From: an uncultured bacterium
GTDB taxonomy: Bacteria > Bacteroidota > Bacteroidia > Bacteroidales > Marinifilaceae
Assembly: GCA_905216195.1 (NCBI GenBank)
Contig: CAJMSX010000005.1
Coordinates: 29,404-93,403, forward strand
DNA length: 64,000 nt
Direction: 5' to 3'
Shown here one piece after another: positions 25,055-34,192 of this stretch (positions within the stretch are counted from its first letter, which is position 1; each line of letters starts with the position of its first letter). A program made the position numbers and the translations under genes. The notes under the pieces are model-generated. The model saw only the letters and a program-made list of their open reading frames with translations. It was not told where the DNA came from and made no database searches.

Positions 25055-26308
25055 TTAGTCTATTTTGTGTATTACCAAACCGGAGCGCAACTTCGGTTCG
25101 AACCAGGTCGTTTTCGGCGGCATGATATTACCGGTATCGGCAATATTCAATAACTGCTGCATAGAAACGGGATAAAGAGCGAATGCCACTTTCATTTCTC
25201 CGCTATCCACCCTTTTCTTCAGTTCACCCAGCCCCCGGATTCCTCCGACGAAATCAATCCGTTTAGAGGTTCTCAGGTCCTGTATATCCAGAATATCGGC
25301 CAATACGTGTTTGGAAAGAATCGTTACATCCAATACACCGATCGGATCGTTATCGTCATAACTGCCTGCTTTGGCGGTAAGCTTGTACCATTTTCCGCCC
25401 AGATACATACTGAAATCATGTAACTTTTCCGGATGATAGATTTCGGGACCTTTACATTCTACCGTGAAATTCTCTTTCAATTTCTCCAGCAATTGTGTTT
25501 CGGTCAAACCGTTCAGATCTTTCACCACCCGGTTGTAATCGATAATTTTCAATTGATTATCCGGGAAATGTACGGCCATAAAGAAGTTATATTCCTCTTT
25601 ACCGGTATGATTCGGATTTTTAGCACTGTATTCTGCGCCGATCCGGGCTGCCGCAGCTGTACGGTGATGTCCGTCGGCTACATAGGTGGCCGGAACTTGC
25701 GTAGCAAATAATTCTTCCAGATGCTTGTTGGTTTCCGGGCAGTTGATCGCCCAAAAATGATGTCCGAAACCGTCTTCTGCTACGAAATCGTAATCGGCTT
25801 TCTGGTTCTTTACGATATCTTCAACGATAGCGTCGATTTCCGGAACCGCCCGGTAAGAAAAGAATACCGGTTCCAGGTTAGCGTTTACGTAACGGGTAAG
25901 CACCATACGATCTTCTTCCTTATCCGGACGAGTCAATTCATGCTTTTTAATCACCCCGTTCACATAATCCTCACAAGCGGCACAACCTACGATTCCGTAT
26001 TGGGTTCTGCCGTCCATCGTCTGGGCGTAAATATAAAATTTAGGCTCCTCGTCCTGTACCAGCCATCCCTTTTCCTGGAACATCTTGAAGTTTTCCACAC
26101 TTTTGTGATAAACTTCTTCCGAATGAATATCCGTGCCTGCAGGACAATCAATTTCTGCCCGGGTTACATGTAAAAGCGATTTCGGCTTTCCGGCAGCCAT
26201 CTGTGCCGCTTCTTCCGAATTCATTACATCATAGGGAAGACATGCCAATTCTTCGCAAACTTCCTGATTGGGGGTACGTAAGCCTTTGAATGGTTTTACT
26301 ATTGCCAT
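25055..26308 (-). CDS. DUF1015 protein of the serine biosynthesis operon
   Basis: A 417-residue protein from the ATG at 26308 (MAIVKPFKGLRTP), the family's usual start; an upstream ATG at 26332 is unlikely. Family blocks include LPYDVMNSEEA, the YVADGHHRTAAAARIGAE motif with its conserved HHR, and NFFMAVHFPDNQLKIIDYNR. DUF1015 is a cytoplasmic family related to SerA-associated kinases; an ADP- or ATP-dependent L-serine kinase (SerK-type) activity is known for some archaeal HHR-containing ParB-like relatives, so a role in serine metabolism is a fair inference here. It is the third gene of serC-serA-DUF1015. Confidence 0.82.
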   Translation of the reverse strand: MAIVKPFKGLRTPNQEVCEELACLPYDVMNSEEAAQMAAGKPKSLLHVTRAEIDCPAGTDIHSEEVYHKSVENFKMFQEKGWLVQDEEPKFYIYAQTMDGRTQYGIVGCAACEDYVNGVIKKHELTRPDKEEDRMVLTRYVNANLEPVFFSYRAVPEIDAIVEDIVKNQKADYDFVAEDGFGHHFWAINCPETNKHLEELFATQVPATYVADGHHRTAAAARIGAEYSAKNPNHTGKEEYNFFMAVHFPDNQLKIIDYNRVVKDLNGLTETQLLEKLKENFTVECKGPEIYHPEKLHDFSMYLGGKWYKLTAKAGSYDDNDPIGVLDVTILSKHVLADILDIQDLRTSKRIDFVGGIRGLGELKKRVDSGEMKVAFALYPVSMQQLLNIADTGNIMPPKTTWFEPKLRSGLVIHKID

Positions 26309-26382
26309 ATATATTCGGTTTATATAGTTCAAGGGTGATAGTCTCAGGCGTGAAAACCCGGAACGACCACCCTAAAACGAAA

Positions 26383-27306
26383 TTATTTATTTACTTTAAA
26401 TTTAGCATCTCCATGTTCCAGGAAAGCCACGATCTGACGGGCAGCAGCCAAACCGGCATTCACATTCGCTTCTTCGGTCTGAGCTCCCATTTTTTTCGGA
26501 GTAAAGAAATAACGACCTTCATACGGAGCGAAATCGGCTGCATTATCCGGAAGAATATCGGAAATGTACTTGAAATCGGGACGATCGGCCATCAATTTCA
26601 GCAAGCCTTCTTCGTCAATCACTTCTTTACGGGCGGTATTCACCAATATACCACCTTTCGGCATGCGATTCAACAACTCGTAGTTGATAGACTTTTTCGT
26701 TTTTTCCGTAGCGGGAATATGCAAAGAAACATAGTCGCACAACGCATACATTTCTTCTACAGAATGCAAAGGAGTAGCACCCGCAGCCTTAATTTGTTCG
26801 TCGGTCATAAACGGATCGAAAGCGTAGACTTCCATACCGAATCCCCGGGCTACACGACCCACATTCTGTCCCACATTTCCATAAGCGTGAACACCGATTT
26901 TTTTACCTTTCAATTCATGACCGGATTTTCCGTTATAGAAATTACGGGCCATATACACCATCATACCGAAAACCAATTCCGCTACGGCGTTTGAATTCTG
27001 ACCCGGCGTATTCATAGCCACGATACCCCTGTCCGTACAAGCCTGTAAATCGATATTGTCATAACCGGCTCCGGCACGAACAATCACTTTCAGTTTTTTA
27101 GCGGCATCGATCACTTCTTTCGTAGCTTTGTCGGAACGGATAATCATAGCGTCTACATCAGCCACGGCCGCAATAAGCTCTGCCTGTGAAGTATATTTTT
27201 CCAGTAAAACGAGTTCGTATCCCTGAGCTTCTACAATTTCCCGGATCCCGTTAACAGCCACAGCGGCGAAGGGTTTGTCTGTTGCAATCAATACTTTTGT
27301 TGCCAT
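26383..27306 (-). CDS. serA: D-3-phosphoglycerate dehydrogenase
   Basis: A 307-residue D-2-hydroxyacid dehydrogenase without the C-terminal ACT regulatory domain. The NAD-binding glycine loop is HAYGNVGQNVGRVA, the substrate Arg is in NTARKEVIDEEGL, and the end has FFTPKKMGAQTEEANVNAG in place of the usual His-bearing TPHxGAsTxEA. Replacement of that catalytic His by Lys is known in serA of some Bacteroidetes and archaea. It oxidises 3-phosphoglycerate to 3-phosphohydroxypyruvate. It lies between serC (104 bases upstream) and the DUF1015 gene (74 bases downstream). Confidence 0.93.
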   Translation of the reverse strand: MATKVLIATDKPFAAVAVNGIREIVEAQGYELVLLEKYTSQAELIAAVADVDAMIIRSDKATKEVIDAAKKLKVIVRAGAGYDNIDLQACTDRGIVAMNTPGQNSNAVAELVFGMMVYMARNFYNGKSGHELKGKKIGVHAYGNVGQNVGRVARGFGMEVYAFDPFMTDEQIKAAGATPLHSVEEMYALCDYVSLHIPATEKTKKSINYELLNRMPKGGILVNTARKEVIDEEGLLKLMADRPDFKYISDILPDNAADFAPYEGRYFFTPKKMGAQTEEANVNAGLAAARQIVAFLEHGDAKFKVNK

Positions 27307-27410
27307 ATCTGTAAATTTATTAAAAAATTAATGGTTAAGGTTGATAAAGTATAAGGCTCATAATTATCCCGCAAAGAGAACATTATGAACCTTATAATTT
27401 TTAAAACGGA

Positions 27411-28484
27411 TTATTTATGAGCAGCTTCGAATTCCTTCATAGCAGAAATCAAAGCATTCACATCGTCCATCGTACAAGCATTATAAGTAGAAGCACGGAA
27501 ACCGCCTACAGAACGGTGGCCTTTCACTCCAACGATATTCTTGGCCTTGCAGAAATCCAGGAATTCTTTTTCCAGAGATTCGTATCCTTCTCTTAACAGG
27601 AACGGAATATTCATTCTGGAACGGGAACCTTCTTTCACTACAGGACGGAACATCTTGCTGTTTTCCAATTCATTGTAGATAGCATCGGCTCTTTGGATAG
27701 CCAGTTTTTCCATCGCTTCTACGCCTCCCATTTCCTTCACCCATTTCAGGGTTTCCTTAACACCGAAAATATTAACGCAAGGAGGAGTATTATACATGGA
27801 TTCTTTATCTACATGTGTTTTGTATTTCAACATCGTAGGAATAGGTCTGTCAGCCACTACATTATTCAGGAAATCATTTTTGATGATTACGAAAGTAACA
27901 CCGGCAGGTCCGAGGTTCTTCTGGCAACCGCCGTAAATCATCGCATATTTGGAGACGTCTATCGGACGGCTGCAAATGTCGGAAGACATATCGGCAATCA
28001 AAGGCACAGGAGAGTCCGGATCTTTGAAAATTTCCGTTCCGCGGATCGTATTATTGGATGTAATGTGCATATAATCCACATCCGAAGGAATCGTAAATTC
28101 CGGATAGTAAGTAAATCCGTCGGCTTCGGAAGAAGCAACGATTTCTACTTCACCCCACAGTTTAGCTTCCTTAATAGCAGCCGTTGACCAGGTTCCGGTA
28201 TTCACATAAGCAGCTTTCTTTTTCAGGAAGTTGTAAGGAATCATACAGAACTGCATGCTGGCGCCTCCTCCTAAGAAAAGTACAGAATATCCTTCAGGAA
28301 TACTTAATACTTCTTTGAATAAAGCTACAGCTTCATCGTATACAGCCTGAAAATCAGAAGAACGATGAGATACTTCCATAATGGACTGTCCGGTATTACC
28401 GAATTCCAATACGGCAGCTGCTGTGTTTTTCAGCGTTGAATCGGGCAATTTACAAGGCCCTGCATTAAAAATATGTTTTCTCAT
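27411..28484 (-). CDS. serC: Phosphoserine aminotransferase
   Basis: A 357-residue class V PLP aminotransferase that converts 3-phosphohydroxypyruvate and glutamate to phosphoserine and 2-oxoglutarate. The start MRKHIFNAGPCKLP is the family's, the PLP lysine is in YGGCQKNLGPAGVT, and phosphate-binding residues appear in SHRSSDF and GHRSVGGFRAS. First gene of the serine operon on the minus strand. The phosphatase serB is not in this window. Confidence 0.95.
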   Translation of the reverse strand: MRKHIFNAGPCKLPDSTLKNTAAAVLEFGNTGQSIMEVSHRSSDFQAVYDEAVALFKEVLSIPEGYSVLFLGGGASMQFCMIPYNFLKKKAAYVNTGTWSTAAIKEAKLWGEVEIVASSEADGFTYYPEFTIPSDVDYMHITSNNTIRGTEIFKDPDSPVPLIADMSSDICSRPIDVSKYAMIYGGCQKNLGPAGVTFVIIKNDFLNNVVADRPIPTMLKYKTHVDKESMYNTPPCVNIFGVKETLKWVKEMGGVEAMEKLAIQRADAIYNELENSKMFRPVVKEGSRSRMNIPFLLREGYESLEKEFLDFCKAKNIVGVKGHRSVGGFRASTYNACTMDDVNALISAMKEFEAAHK

Positions 28485-28657
28485 TTTGTTGATTATTTAT
28501 GAAATTAATAATAAATCTCCTTGTTTCGGAAACGTTACAAATATGCACTTTTTATCTTTAAAAATACTATTTTTGTGAATATTTATTCGTTTCTTTTCAA
28601 AAATTTACAATTTTGTTTGTATTCTCCGGAATAAAAATATCCGGCCTTCCCCCACTG

Positions 28658-29755
28658 TTAAAAGAAGGGCATTTTAACAATTTTAGCCTTCAGGGCTTTA
28701 TTGCGTACCCGAATATAAATTTCGGTATCCAATTTGTGGAATCCGCTCTTAACATATCCGGTTCCGATGGATTTTCCGGTTAAGGGGGAAACCGTACCCG
28801 AACATACTACCCCGATTTCATTTCCTTCGGCATCCTCAATGGGATAACCCTGACGGGCAATTCCCTTATCGATGATTTCAAAACCTTTCAGATAACGACT
28901 GGGTTTATCGGCTTTCAGTTTTTCATGATAAGCCCGGTTGGTAAAATTATTTCCGTCTACGAATTTGGTAATCCACCCTAGGCCGGCTTCTATCGGAGAA
29001 TGAGTATCGTCGATTTCATGCCCATATAGACAGAACCCCGCTTCCAAACGGAGAGTATCCCGCGCTCCCAAACCACAAGGCTTGATTCCGAATTCCGCTC
29101 CTGCTTCCATAACAGCGTTCCACAACCGGTCCGCATCTTTATTATAAGCGTAAATTTCACAACCGCCTGAACCCGTATATCCGGTAGTGGAAAAAATCAC
29201 TTTATCGATACCTGCAAAAGGAATTTCCTGGAAAGTATAATATTCCATATCCACCACATTCGCCGAGGTAAGCTTCTGCATAGCTTTCAAGGCCATAGGG
29301 CCTTGTATAGCCAGTTGGCAAATATTGTCAGAAGCATTTTCGATATCCGTAGCGGGATTCATGCCCATTTTCTCCGCATGCGATACGACCCAGTTCCAAT
29401 CCTTTTCGATATTGGCAGCATTTACGACCAACAGGTATTTTTCCTCCCCGAAACAATACACCAGCAAATCGTCCACAATACCTCCCTCATCGTTCGTAAA
29501 ACAACTATACTGAATTTTTCCGTATGACAAAGCAGCCACGTCATTCGACGTAAGAGATTGTACCAATTCAAAAGCTTTCGGTCCTTTAATCCAGAATTCT
29601 CCCATATGAGCCACATCAAAAACACCGACTTTTTCACGCACAGTCAAATGTTCGTCTTTAATTCCGGTGTATTCTATCGGCATGTTATACCCTGCAAAAG
29701 GAGCCATCCTGGCACCGAGTGCTTCATGAAAATGTGTAAACGGTGTTGTTTTCAT
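28658..29755 (-). CDS. gcvT: Glycine cleavage system aminomethyltransferase (T protein)
   Basis: A 365-residue tetrahydrofolate-binding enzyme that takes the methylene group from lipoyl-H protein to form 5,10-methylene-THF and ammonia. Characteristic blocks are the MPIEYTGIKDEH start region, FDVAHMGEFWIKGPKA, the catalytic Asp region of SLTSNDVAAL, and the C-terminal SGTVSPLTGKSIGTGYV. It is monocistronic here; gcvH and gcvP are not in the window. Placement after the serine operon fits serine-glycine-one-carbon flow. Confidence 0.95.
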   Translation of the reverse strand: MKTTPFTHFHEALGARMAPFAGYNMPIEYTGIKDEHLTVREKVGVFDVAHMGEFWIKGPKAFELVQSLTSNDVAALSYGKIQYSCFTNDEGGIVDDLLVYCFGEEKYLLVVNAANIEKDWNWVVSHAEKMGMNPATDIENASDNICQLAIQGPMALKAMQKLTSANVVDMEYYTFQEIPFAGIDKVIFSTTGYTGSGGCEIYAYNKDADRLWNAVMEAGAEFGIKPCGLGARDTLRLEAGFCLYGHEIDDTHSPIEAGLGWITKFVDGNNFTNRAYHEKLKADKPSRYLKGFEIIDKGIARQGYPIEDAEGNEIGVVCSGTVSPLTGKSIGTGYVKSGFHKLDTEIYIRVRNKALKAKIVKMPFF

Positions 29756-30064
29756 TCTTGATACTTTTTAGATTTTCACGGAGATAACCGTACTCGTCCA
29801 CTGCAATCGTTAGCACAATTACATCCAAATTATAAATTAATTTACTCTTTTAAAACTTTTACAAACTCTACAAAGGTACAATTTTTATTTATTACAATTC
29901 ATTCCGGCTCTTTTTTTTCCTGCGGTTTCAGCCAAATAAATCCGATACTTTTTTTGAGTATTCCGTTTTTATATTCTATCTTTATAGTTTCGAAATTACG
30001 CCCGTTTGACGAGCGGTGAAAAGGAACCTAATACATTAACAACTAAACAATTAAAACTATAAAA
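29756..30064. other. Divergent intergenic region gcvT / STAS gene
   Basis: This AT-rich 309-base spacer separates divergent genes. On the minus strand TACCTTTG (29878-29871) fits TAnnTTTG as the gcvT promoter box, giving a leader of about 110 bases, without a good -33 element. I see no glycine riboswitch core in that leader. On the plus strand only imperfect boxes such as TATCTTTA near 29978 are seen. Confidence 0.45.
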
Positions 30065-30409
30065 ATGCTTATCGAGATCAATGAAAAGGAAGGGATACAA
30101 ATTGCCAGGTTCGCAAAATTATCTCGTTTTACTTTAGCTGTGACGGAAGAAGTCAAAGCAGAACTGAAACCTGTATTAAGTGTAAAAGGAACAAAACTTA
30201 TTTTCGACCTGAAAGATATCAATTTTATCGATAGCAGCGGAATAGGATGTATCATCTCATTGGTCAAAGCGGCTAAGAGCAACGAAGCTTCTTTAAAGCT
30301 CTGCAATTTATCCCAGGAAGTACAAAACGTGTTCGAATTATTGCATCTTCAGATGATACTGGATATAGAAAAAGACGTGGAAAGCAGCATAAAAAGTTAC
30401 CAAAAATAA
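30065..30409 (+). CDS. STAS domain protein (anti-anti-sigma factor type)
   Basis: A 114-residue single STAS domain. The phosphorylatable Ser is in NFIDSSGIGCIISLV, the motif used by SpoIIAA/RsbV to bind an anti-sigma kinase. No kinase or sigma gene lies nearby, so the partner is encoded elsewhere. It may instead serve an outer-membrane lipid system, since MlaB-like STAS proteins look similar, but no Mla genes are adjacent. A terminator follows directly. Confidence 0.88.
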   Translation: MLIEINEKEGIQIARFAKLSRFTLAVTEEVKAELKPVLSVKGTKLIFDLKDINFIDSSGIGCIISLVKAAKSNEASLKLCNLSQEVQNVFELLHLQMILDIEKDVESSIKSYQK

Positions 30410-30415
30410 CCAAAA

Positions 30416-30444
30416 AACGGCGGGACTTTTTCCCGCCGTTCCTT
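30416..30444. terminator. Terminator between STAS gene and argF/arcB
   Basis: Stem AACGGCGGGA/TCCCGCCGTT around CTTTT, followed by a T-rich tail on the plus strand; A-rich on the other side, so it can serve both converging genes. Confidence 0.85.
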
Positions 30445-30455
30445 TTATTATCGGT

Positions 30456-31457
30456 TTAACACCCCAGGGTAGCTACCATAACGGCTTTAATCGTGTGCAT
30501 CCGGTTTTCTGCCTCGTCGAAAACAATCGAATGAGGAGATTCGAATACCTCTTCCGTCACTTCCAACGCATCCAAACCGAATTGCTTGTAAACATCCCGG
30601 CCGATAGAAGTCTCCAGGTTATGAAATGCCGGTAAACAGTGCATAAATTTACAGTTTTTGTTTCCGGTAAGTTCCATCACTTTTTTATTTACCTGATAGG
30701 GCAAGAGTAAATCAATTCTCTCTTTCCACACTTCCTGGGGTTCTCCCATAGATACCCATACGTCCGTATAAAGGAAATCGCACCCTTTTACTCCGGCAGC
30801 CACGTCATCCGTTACGGTAACGTTAGCTCCCGTTTCCTCGGCAATCTTCCGGCAGGTAGCTATCAATTCGGGATTCGGTTGTAAGCTTTTAGGGGCGACG
30901 ATCCGTACATCCATCCCCATTTTAGCCCCCCCCACCATGAGGGGATTTCCCATATTATAGCGGGCATCCCCCAGGTAAGCATAAGTCACCTGTTTCAGGG
31001 GCTTATCCACATGTTCCCTCATCGTCAGGAAATCCGCCAGAATTTGCGTGGGATGAAACTCGTTCGTCAATCCGTTCCATACCGGAACGCCGGCATATTC
31101 TGCCAATTCTTCCACCATCTCCTGTGCAAATCCCCGGTATTCGATTCCATCGAACATACGCCCCAATACCCGGGCGGTATCCTTCATCGATTCCTTTTTC
31201 CCCAATTGCGAACCGGAGGGTCCCAGATAAGTCACCTGGGCTCCCTGGTCGTGGGCGGCCACTTCGAAAGAACAACGCGTACGGGTCGAATCTTTCTCGA
31301 AGATCAACGCAATATTTTTACCTTTTAAACGGGGTTGCTCCGTACCTGCATACTTCGCCTTTTTCAGGTCGGCTGCCAAATCCAGCATATACTTGATTTC
31401 TGAAGGAGTGAAGTCCAGTAACTTCAAAAAATTCCTGTTTCTTAGATTAAAAGCCAT
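30456..31457 (-). CDS. arcB: Ornithine carbamoyltransferase (probably catabolic)
   Basis: A 333-residue enzyme. The carbamoyl-phosphate motif STRTR is at 57-61, FHPTQ lies near residue 143, the ornithine loop HCLPAFH near 273, and the C-terminal Arg-type motif ENRMHTIKAV follows. Length and the SQLGKKESMKDTARVLGR segment match the ArcB/ArgF group. The gene upstream (165 bases) encodes carbamate kinase, so the pair likely runs citrulline to ornithine plus carbamoyl phosphate and then to ATP. No arginine deiminase is present next to it. An anabolic role in arginine synthesis cannot be excluded. Confidence 0.9.
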   Translation of the reverse strand: MAFNLRNRNFLKLLDFTPSEIKYMLDLAADLKKAKYAGTEQPRLKGKNIALIFEKDSTRTRCSFEVAAHDQGAQVTYLGPSGSQLGKKESMKDTARVLGRMFDGIEYRGFAQEMVEELAEYAGVPVWNGLTNEFHPTQILADFLTMREHVDKPLKQVTYAYLGDARYNMGNPLMVGGAKMGMDVRIVAPKSLQPNPELIATCRKIAEETGANVTVTDDVAAGVKGCDFLYTDVWVSMGEPQEVWKERIDLLLPYQVNKKVMELTGNKNCKFMHCLPAFHNLETSIGRDVYKQFGLDALEVTEEVFESPHSIVFDEAENRMHTIKAVMVATLGC

Positions 31458-31622
31458 CTTTTTAGATTTAGATTATGATTCTTAATTTTACTGACAAATG
31501 TATAACAAAATGCTTGAATACGATTAAGGAAATCCGTGAATCCGGACCAACCGTCTAAAATTATTTTATACAGCTGTCCGGATTCGGATTCTCAACTAAA
31601 AATTATGAAGCTTCAGAGATAC

Positions 31623-32579
31623 TCAATCATACTCCATGGTAATTTTTGATCCGTATCTTCGGTCTTCCAGTTTAGTGGCCTCCGTAATCACCGATTTTTG
31701 TCCTCCGTTTTTTACAAAATGGAGACAAGCCCTGATTTTCGGCGCCATACTCCCCTCTCCGAACATCCCGGCCTCCAGGTATTTCATCGTATCCGCATAA
31801 TCCAGAAATTCGAGGATTTCCTGGGTCGGTTTCCGATAGTCTTTATATATATAAGGTACGTCTGTCAAAATGTATAACTCCTCCGCTTTCACCCGCACCC
31901 CAATCATAGCGGAAGCCAAATCTTTATCGATTACTCCCTCCACCGGCTGTAGCATGCCTTCTCCGTCGATATAAACCGGGATTCCGCCCCCTCCTCCCGT
32001 TATGACGATACTTCCCGCCCGGGCCATTCGCTCCACCAAAGCAGCATTTTTAAAGTCGATGGGTGAAGGAGAAGGAACCACCCGTCTCCAACCGCCTTCC
32101 ACTTTGATTTCTTCTTTAAAAACCCAGCCGTGTTCCGCTGCTAAACGGTCCGCTTCTTCTTTTTGATAAATTTTGCCAACCCGTTTGGTCGGATTCAATA
32201 AAGCCGGATCATGCTCATCGACCACTACCTGAGAAATCATGGATACCACATGCCGGGTCAGGTTGTGTTTTTTTAAGATATTCCGCAGATTCCGCTCGAT
32301 CATGTATCCGATTTGCCCTTGGGAATACGCCACACACATGTCTAAAGACATAGGCGGTAAACCGTACATTTTTACACCGGCATCGTCACTCAGCAGAATA
32401 TTTCCGACCTGAGGACCGTTACCGTGAGTAAGAATCAGATTATATCCGTCCCGAATCAAATAAACCAGATTCTCCAAAGTATCCCGGATATTCTGATTTT
32501 GCTCGGCTACCGTACCTTTCTGATTTCCCCGGAGAATAGCATTACCCCCCAAGGCGACTACAGCTAATTTTTTTTCCAT
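31623..32579 (-). CDS. arcC: Carbamate kinase
   Basis: A 318-residue amino-acid-kinase-fold enzyme from the ATG at 32579 (MEKKLAVVALGGNAIL); an ATG 36 bases earlier is less likely. Conserved regions are THGNGPQVGNILL, AYSQGQIGYMIE, VVPSPSPIDF and the ATP-site segment ITGGGGGIPVY. It makes ATP from ADP and carbamoyl phosphate. It is transcribed before the ornithine carbamoyltransferase gene, a partial arginine-deiminase-type module. Confidence 0.94.
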   Translation of the reverse strand: MEKKLAVVALGGNAILRGNQKGTVAEQNQNIRDTLENLVYLIRDGYNLILTHGNGPQVGNILLSDDAGVKMYGLPPMSLDMCVAYSQGQIGYMIERNLRNILKKHNLTRHVVSMISQVVVDEHDPALLNPTKRVGKIYQKEEADRLAAEHGWVFKEEIKVEGGWRRVVPSPSPIDFKNAALVERMARAGSIVITGGGGGIPVYIDGEGMLQPVEGVIDKDLASAMIGVRVKAEELYILTDVPYIYKDYRKPTQEILEFLDYADTMKYLEAGMFGEGSMAPKIRACLHFVKNGGQKSVITEATKLEDRRYGSKITMEYD

Positions 32580-32787
32580 TATTTTAGTATTTTGTTTTTC
32601 CCTGTTAATTGACAAAAACCCGCTTCAGGTTTCTTTCCAAATTTAAATAATTAAGAGGTTAGAAAAAATAGGAAAAAACGTTTTCGTAAAAATATAATAC
32701 ATTGATTATCAGCAATTAGTATAATTATTCAGTCGGTTTTTATAAATATGCGGCGTAAAACTGAATCCTTTTTTGTAATTTTGTGGC

Positions 32788-33099
32788 ATGCAGGAAAAAC
32801 AGAAACATATATTCAGGTTGATTTTCCGGAAATTTACGAACAAATATATCTTCGTCGGCTTGCTTTTTCTGGTATGGATCGCTTTCTTCGATAAAAACAG
32901 CTTTATCGAAAAAATTCACATCCGCCATAAAATCAATACGCTGACTAAAGAAAAAGAATATTATCAGAAAAAAATCGTAGAAGATAAACGAAAAATTCAG
33001 GAATTACTCAGCAATCGGGACAATCTGGAAAAATTTGCCCGTGAACAATACCTGATGAAAAACAGTAACGAAGATATATTTATTATTGTAGACGAATAG
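32788..33099 (+). CDS. Septum formation initiator FtsB/DivIC-like
   Basis: A 103-residue bitopic protein: a basic N-terminus, one membrane segment at about 20-38, a coiled coil at about 47-80 (TKEKEYYQKKIVEDKRKIQELL), and the conserved end block ReqYLMKNSNEDIFII. In Bacteroidetes this protein is the FtsB/DivIC partner in the division complex with FtsL and FtsQ. A TAATTTTG box ends only four bases before the ATG, so the mRNA could be nearly leaderless. ruvX follows after 2 bases. Confidence 0.88.
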   Translation: MQEKQKHIFRLIFRKFTNKYIFVGLLFLVWIAFFDKNSFIEKIHIRHKINTLTKEKEYYQKKIVEDKRKIQELLSNRDNLEKFAREQYLMKNSNEDIFIIVDE

Positions 33100-33101
33100 G
33101 G

Positions 33102-33535
33102 GTGGGAAGAATTTTAGCTATTGACTACGGGAGAAAACGGGTAGGAATCGCCGTTACCGATCCGCAACGGATCATCGCTACCGGCTTGCAGACGGTTGCT
33201 ACACATGAACTCATGCCGTTTCTTCAGCAATATGTTTCCCGGGAAAAAATCGACCTTTTCGTTATCGGTCATCCGAAACAAATGAATAACTGCGACTCCG
33301 AATGCATGACGTATATCAAACCTTTTCTCTCTGCCTTGAAGCGCAAATTTCCGGATATTCCGGTCGAGATGTATGACGAGCGCTTTACCTCCCTCCTCGC
33401 TCATAAAGCTTTGATAGAAGGAGGGGCAAAAAAAAGACCCGTCAGGACAAAGCGTTGATAGACACAATGAGTGCTACCATTATATTGACCTCTTATCTGG
33501 AAAGCTACGGTTTTCTTTCAAAAAATAAAAAATAA
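33102..33535 (+). pseudogene. ruvX: Holliday junction resolvase-like RuvX/YqgF, frame-disrupted at an A8 run
   Basis: From a GTG at 33102 the frame gives GRILAIDYGRKRVGIAVTDP, the RNase H-like start with the first catalytic Asp, then the VEMYDERFTS block with the Glu-bearing strand. At 33427-33434 there are eight A residues, after which this frame ends quickly (TGA 33456-33458). The -1 frame after the A run gives TRQDKALIDTMSATIILTSY, the normal RuvX C-terminus with its final conserved Asp, and stops at 33535, 6 bases before def. Slippage on A8, a real mutation or an undercalled homopolymer are all possible. The full protein would have about 144 residues, the usual size. Confidence 0.85.
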
Positions 33536-33541
33536 AAGACG

Positions 33542-34096
33542 ATGCTATTACCTATATTTATTTACGGTCACCCTATATTGAGAAAAATCTCCAAAGACAT
33601 CCCAGCCGATTACCCGGATCTGGACAAATTTATCAAAGACCTCTGGCAGACGATGGACGAAGCCGACGGCGTAGGCCTGGCTGCTCCCCAGGTGGGGAAA
33701 AATATCCGAATCTTCGTGGTCGATGCCAATGTTTTTTCGGAAATGGACCCGAATTGTATCGGTTTCCGTAAAGCGTTCATCAATGCCCATATTCTGGAAC
33801 GCACCGGCGAAGAAGTAAGCCGGAATGAAGGCTGCCTCAGCATTCCCGGCATCCACGAAGACGTGAAAAGAAAAAATAAAATCCGGATTGCCTATCAGGA
33901 TGAAAACGGGGTGCCCCACGAAGAAGAATACGAAGGCATCAAAGCCTGGATCATCCAACACGAATATGATCATTTGGAAGGTGTATTATTTACGGATCAT
34001 CTCTCTTCCTTGAAAAAAAGAATCCTCCGCAATAAACTGAACAACATCAGCATCGGAAAATTTAAAGCCGATTACCGGGTAGTCCTTTCGAAATAA
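33542..34096 (+). CDS. def: Peptide deformylase
   Basis: A 184-residue metalloenzyme that removes the formyl group from nascent proteins. All three motifs are intact: GVGLAAPQ at 43-50, EGCLS near 105, and HEYDH near 154, which supply the Cys and two His metal ligands and the catalytic Glu. It is third in the divIC-ruvX-def run and starts 6 bases after the repaired ruvX stop, as in many Bacteroidales genomes, where the two genes are neighbours. Confidence 0.96.
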   Translation: MLLPIFIYGHPILRKISKDIPADYPDLDKFIKDLWQTMDEADGVGLAAPQVGKNIRIFVVDANVFSEMDPNCIGFRKAFINAHILERTGEEVSRNEGCLSIPGIHEDVKRKNKIRIAYQDENGVPHEEEYEGIKAWIIQHEYDHLEGVLFTDHLSSLKKRILRNKLNNISIGKFKADYRVVLSK

Positions 34097-34192
34097 ACCG
34101 AGGCAATCCATCGGAGAACCGGAATTTATTCGTAACTTATACCTGCATCAAGCGGACGTTTAAATAACCGGATTTTCTATGAACATAGTGTA

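Noticed and set aside
29756..30064. Possible glycine riboswitch before gcvT
   Set aside because: No tandem aptamer core or conserved GGA/GAG pattern could be found in the gcvT leader.
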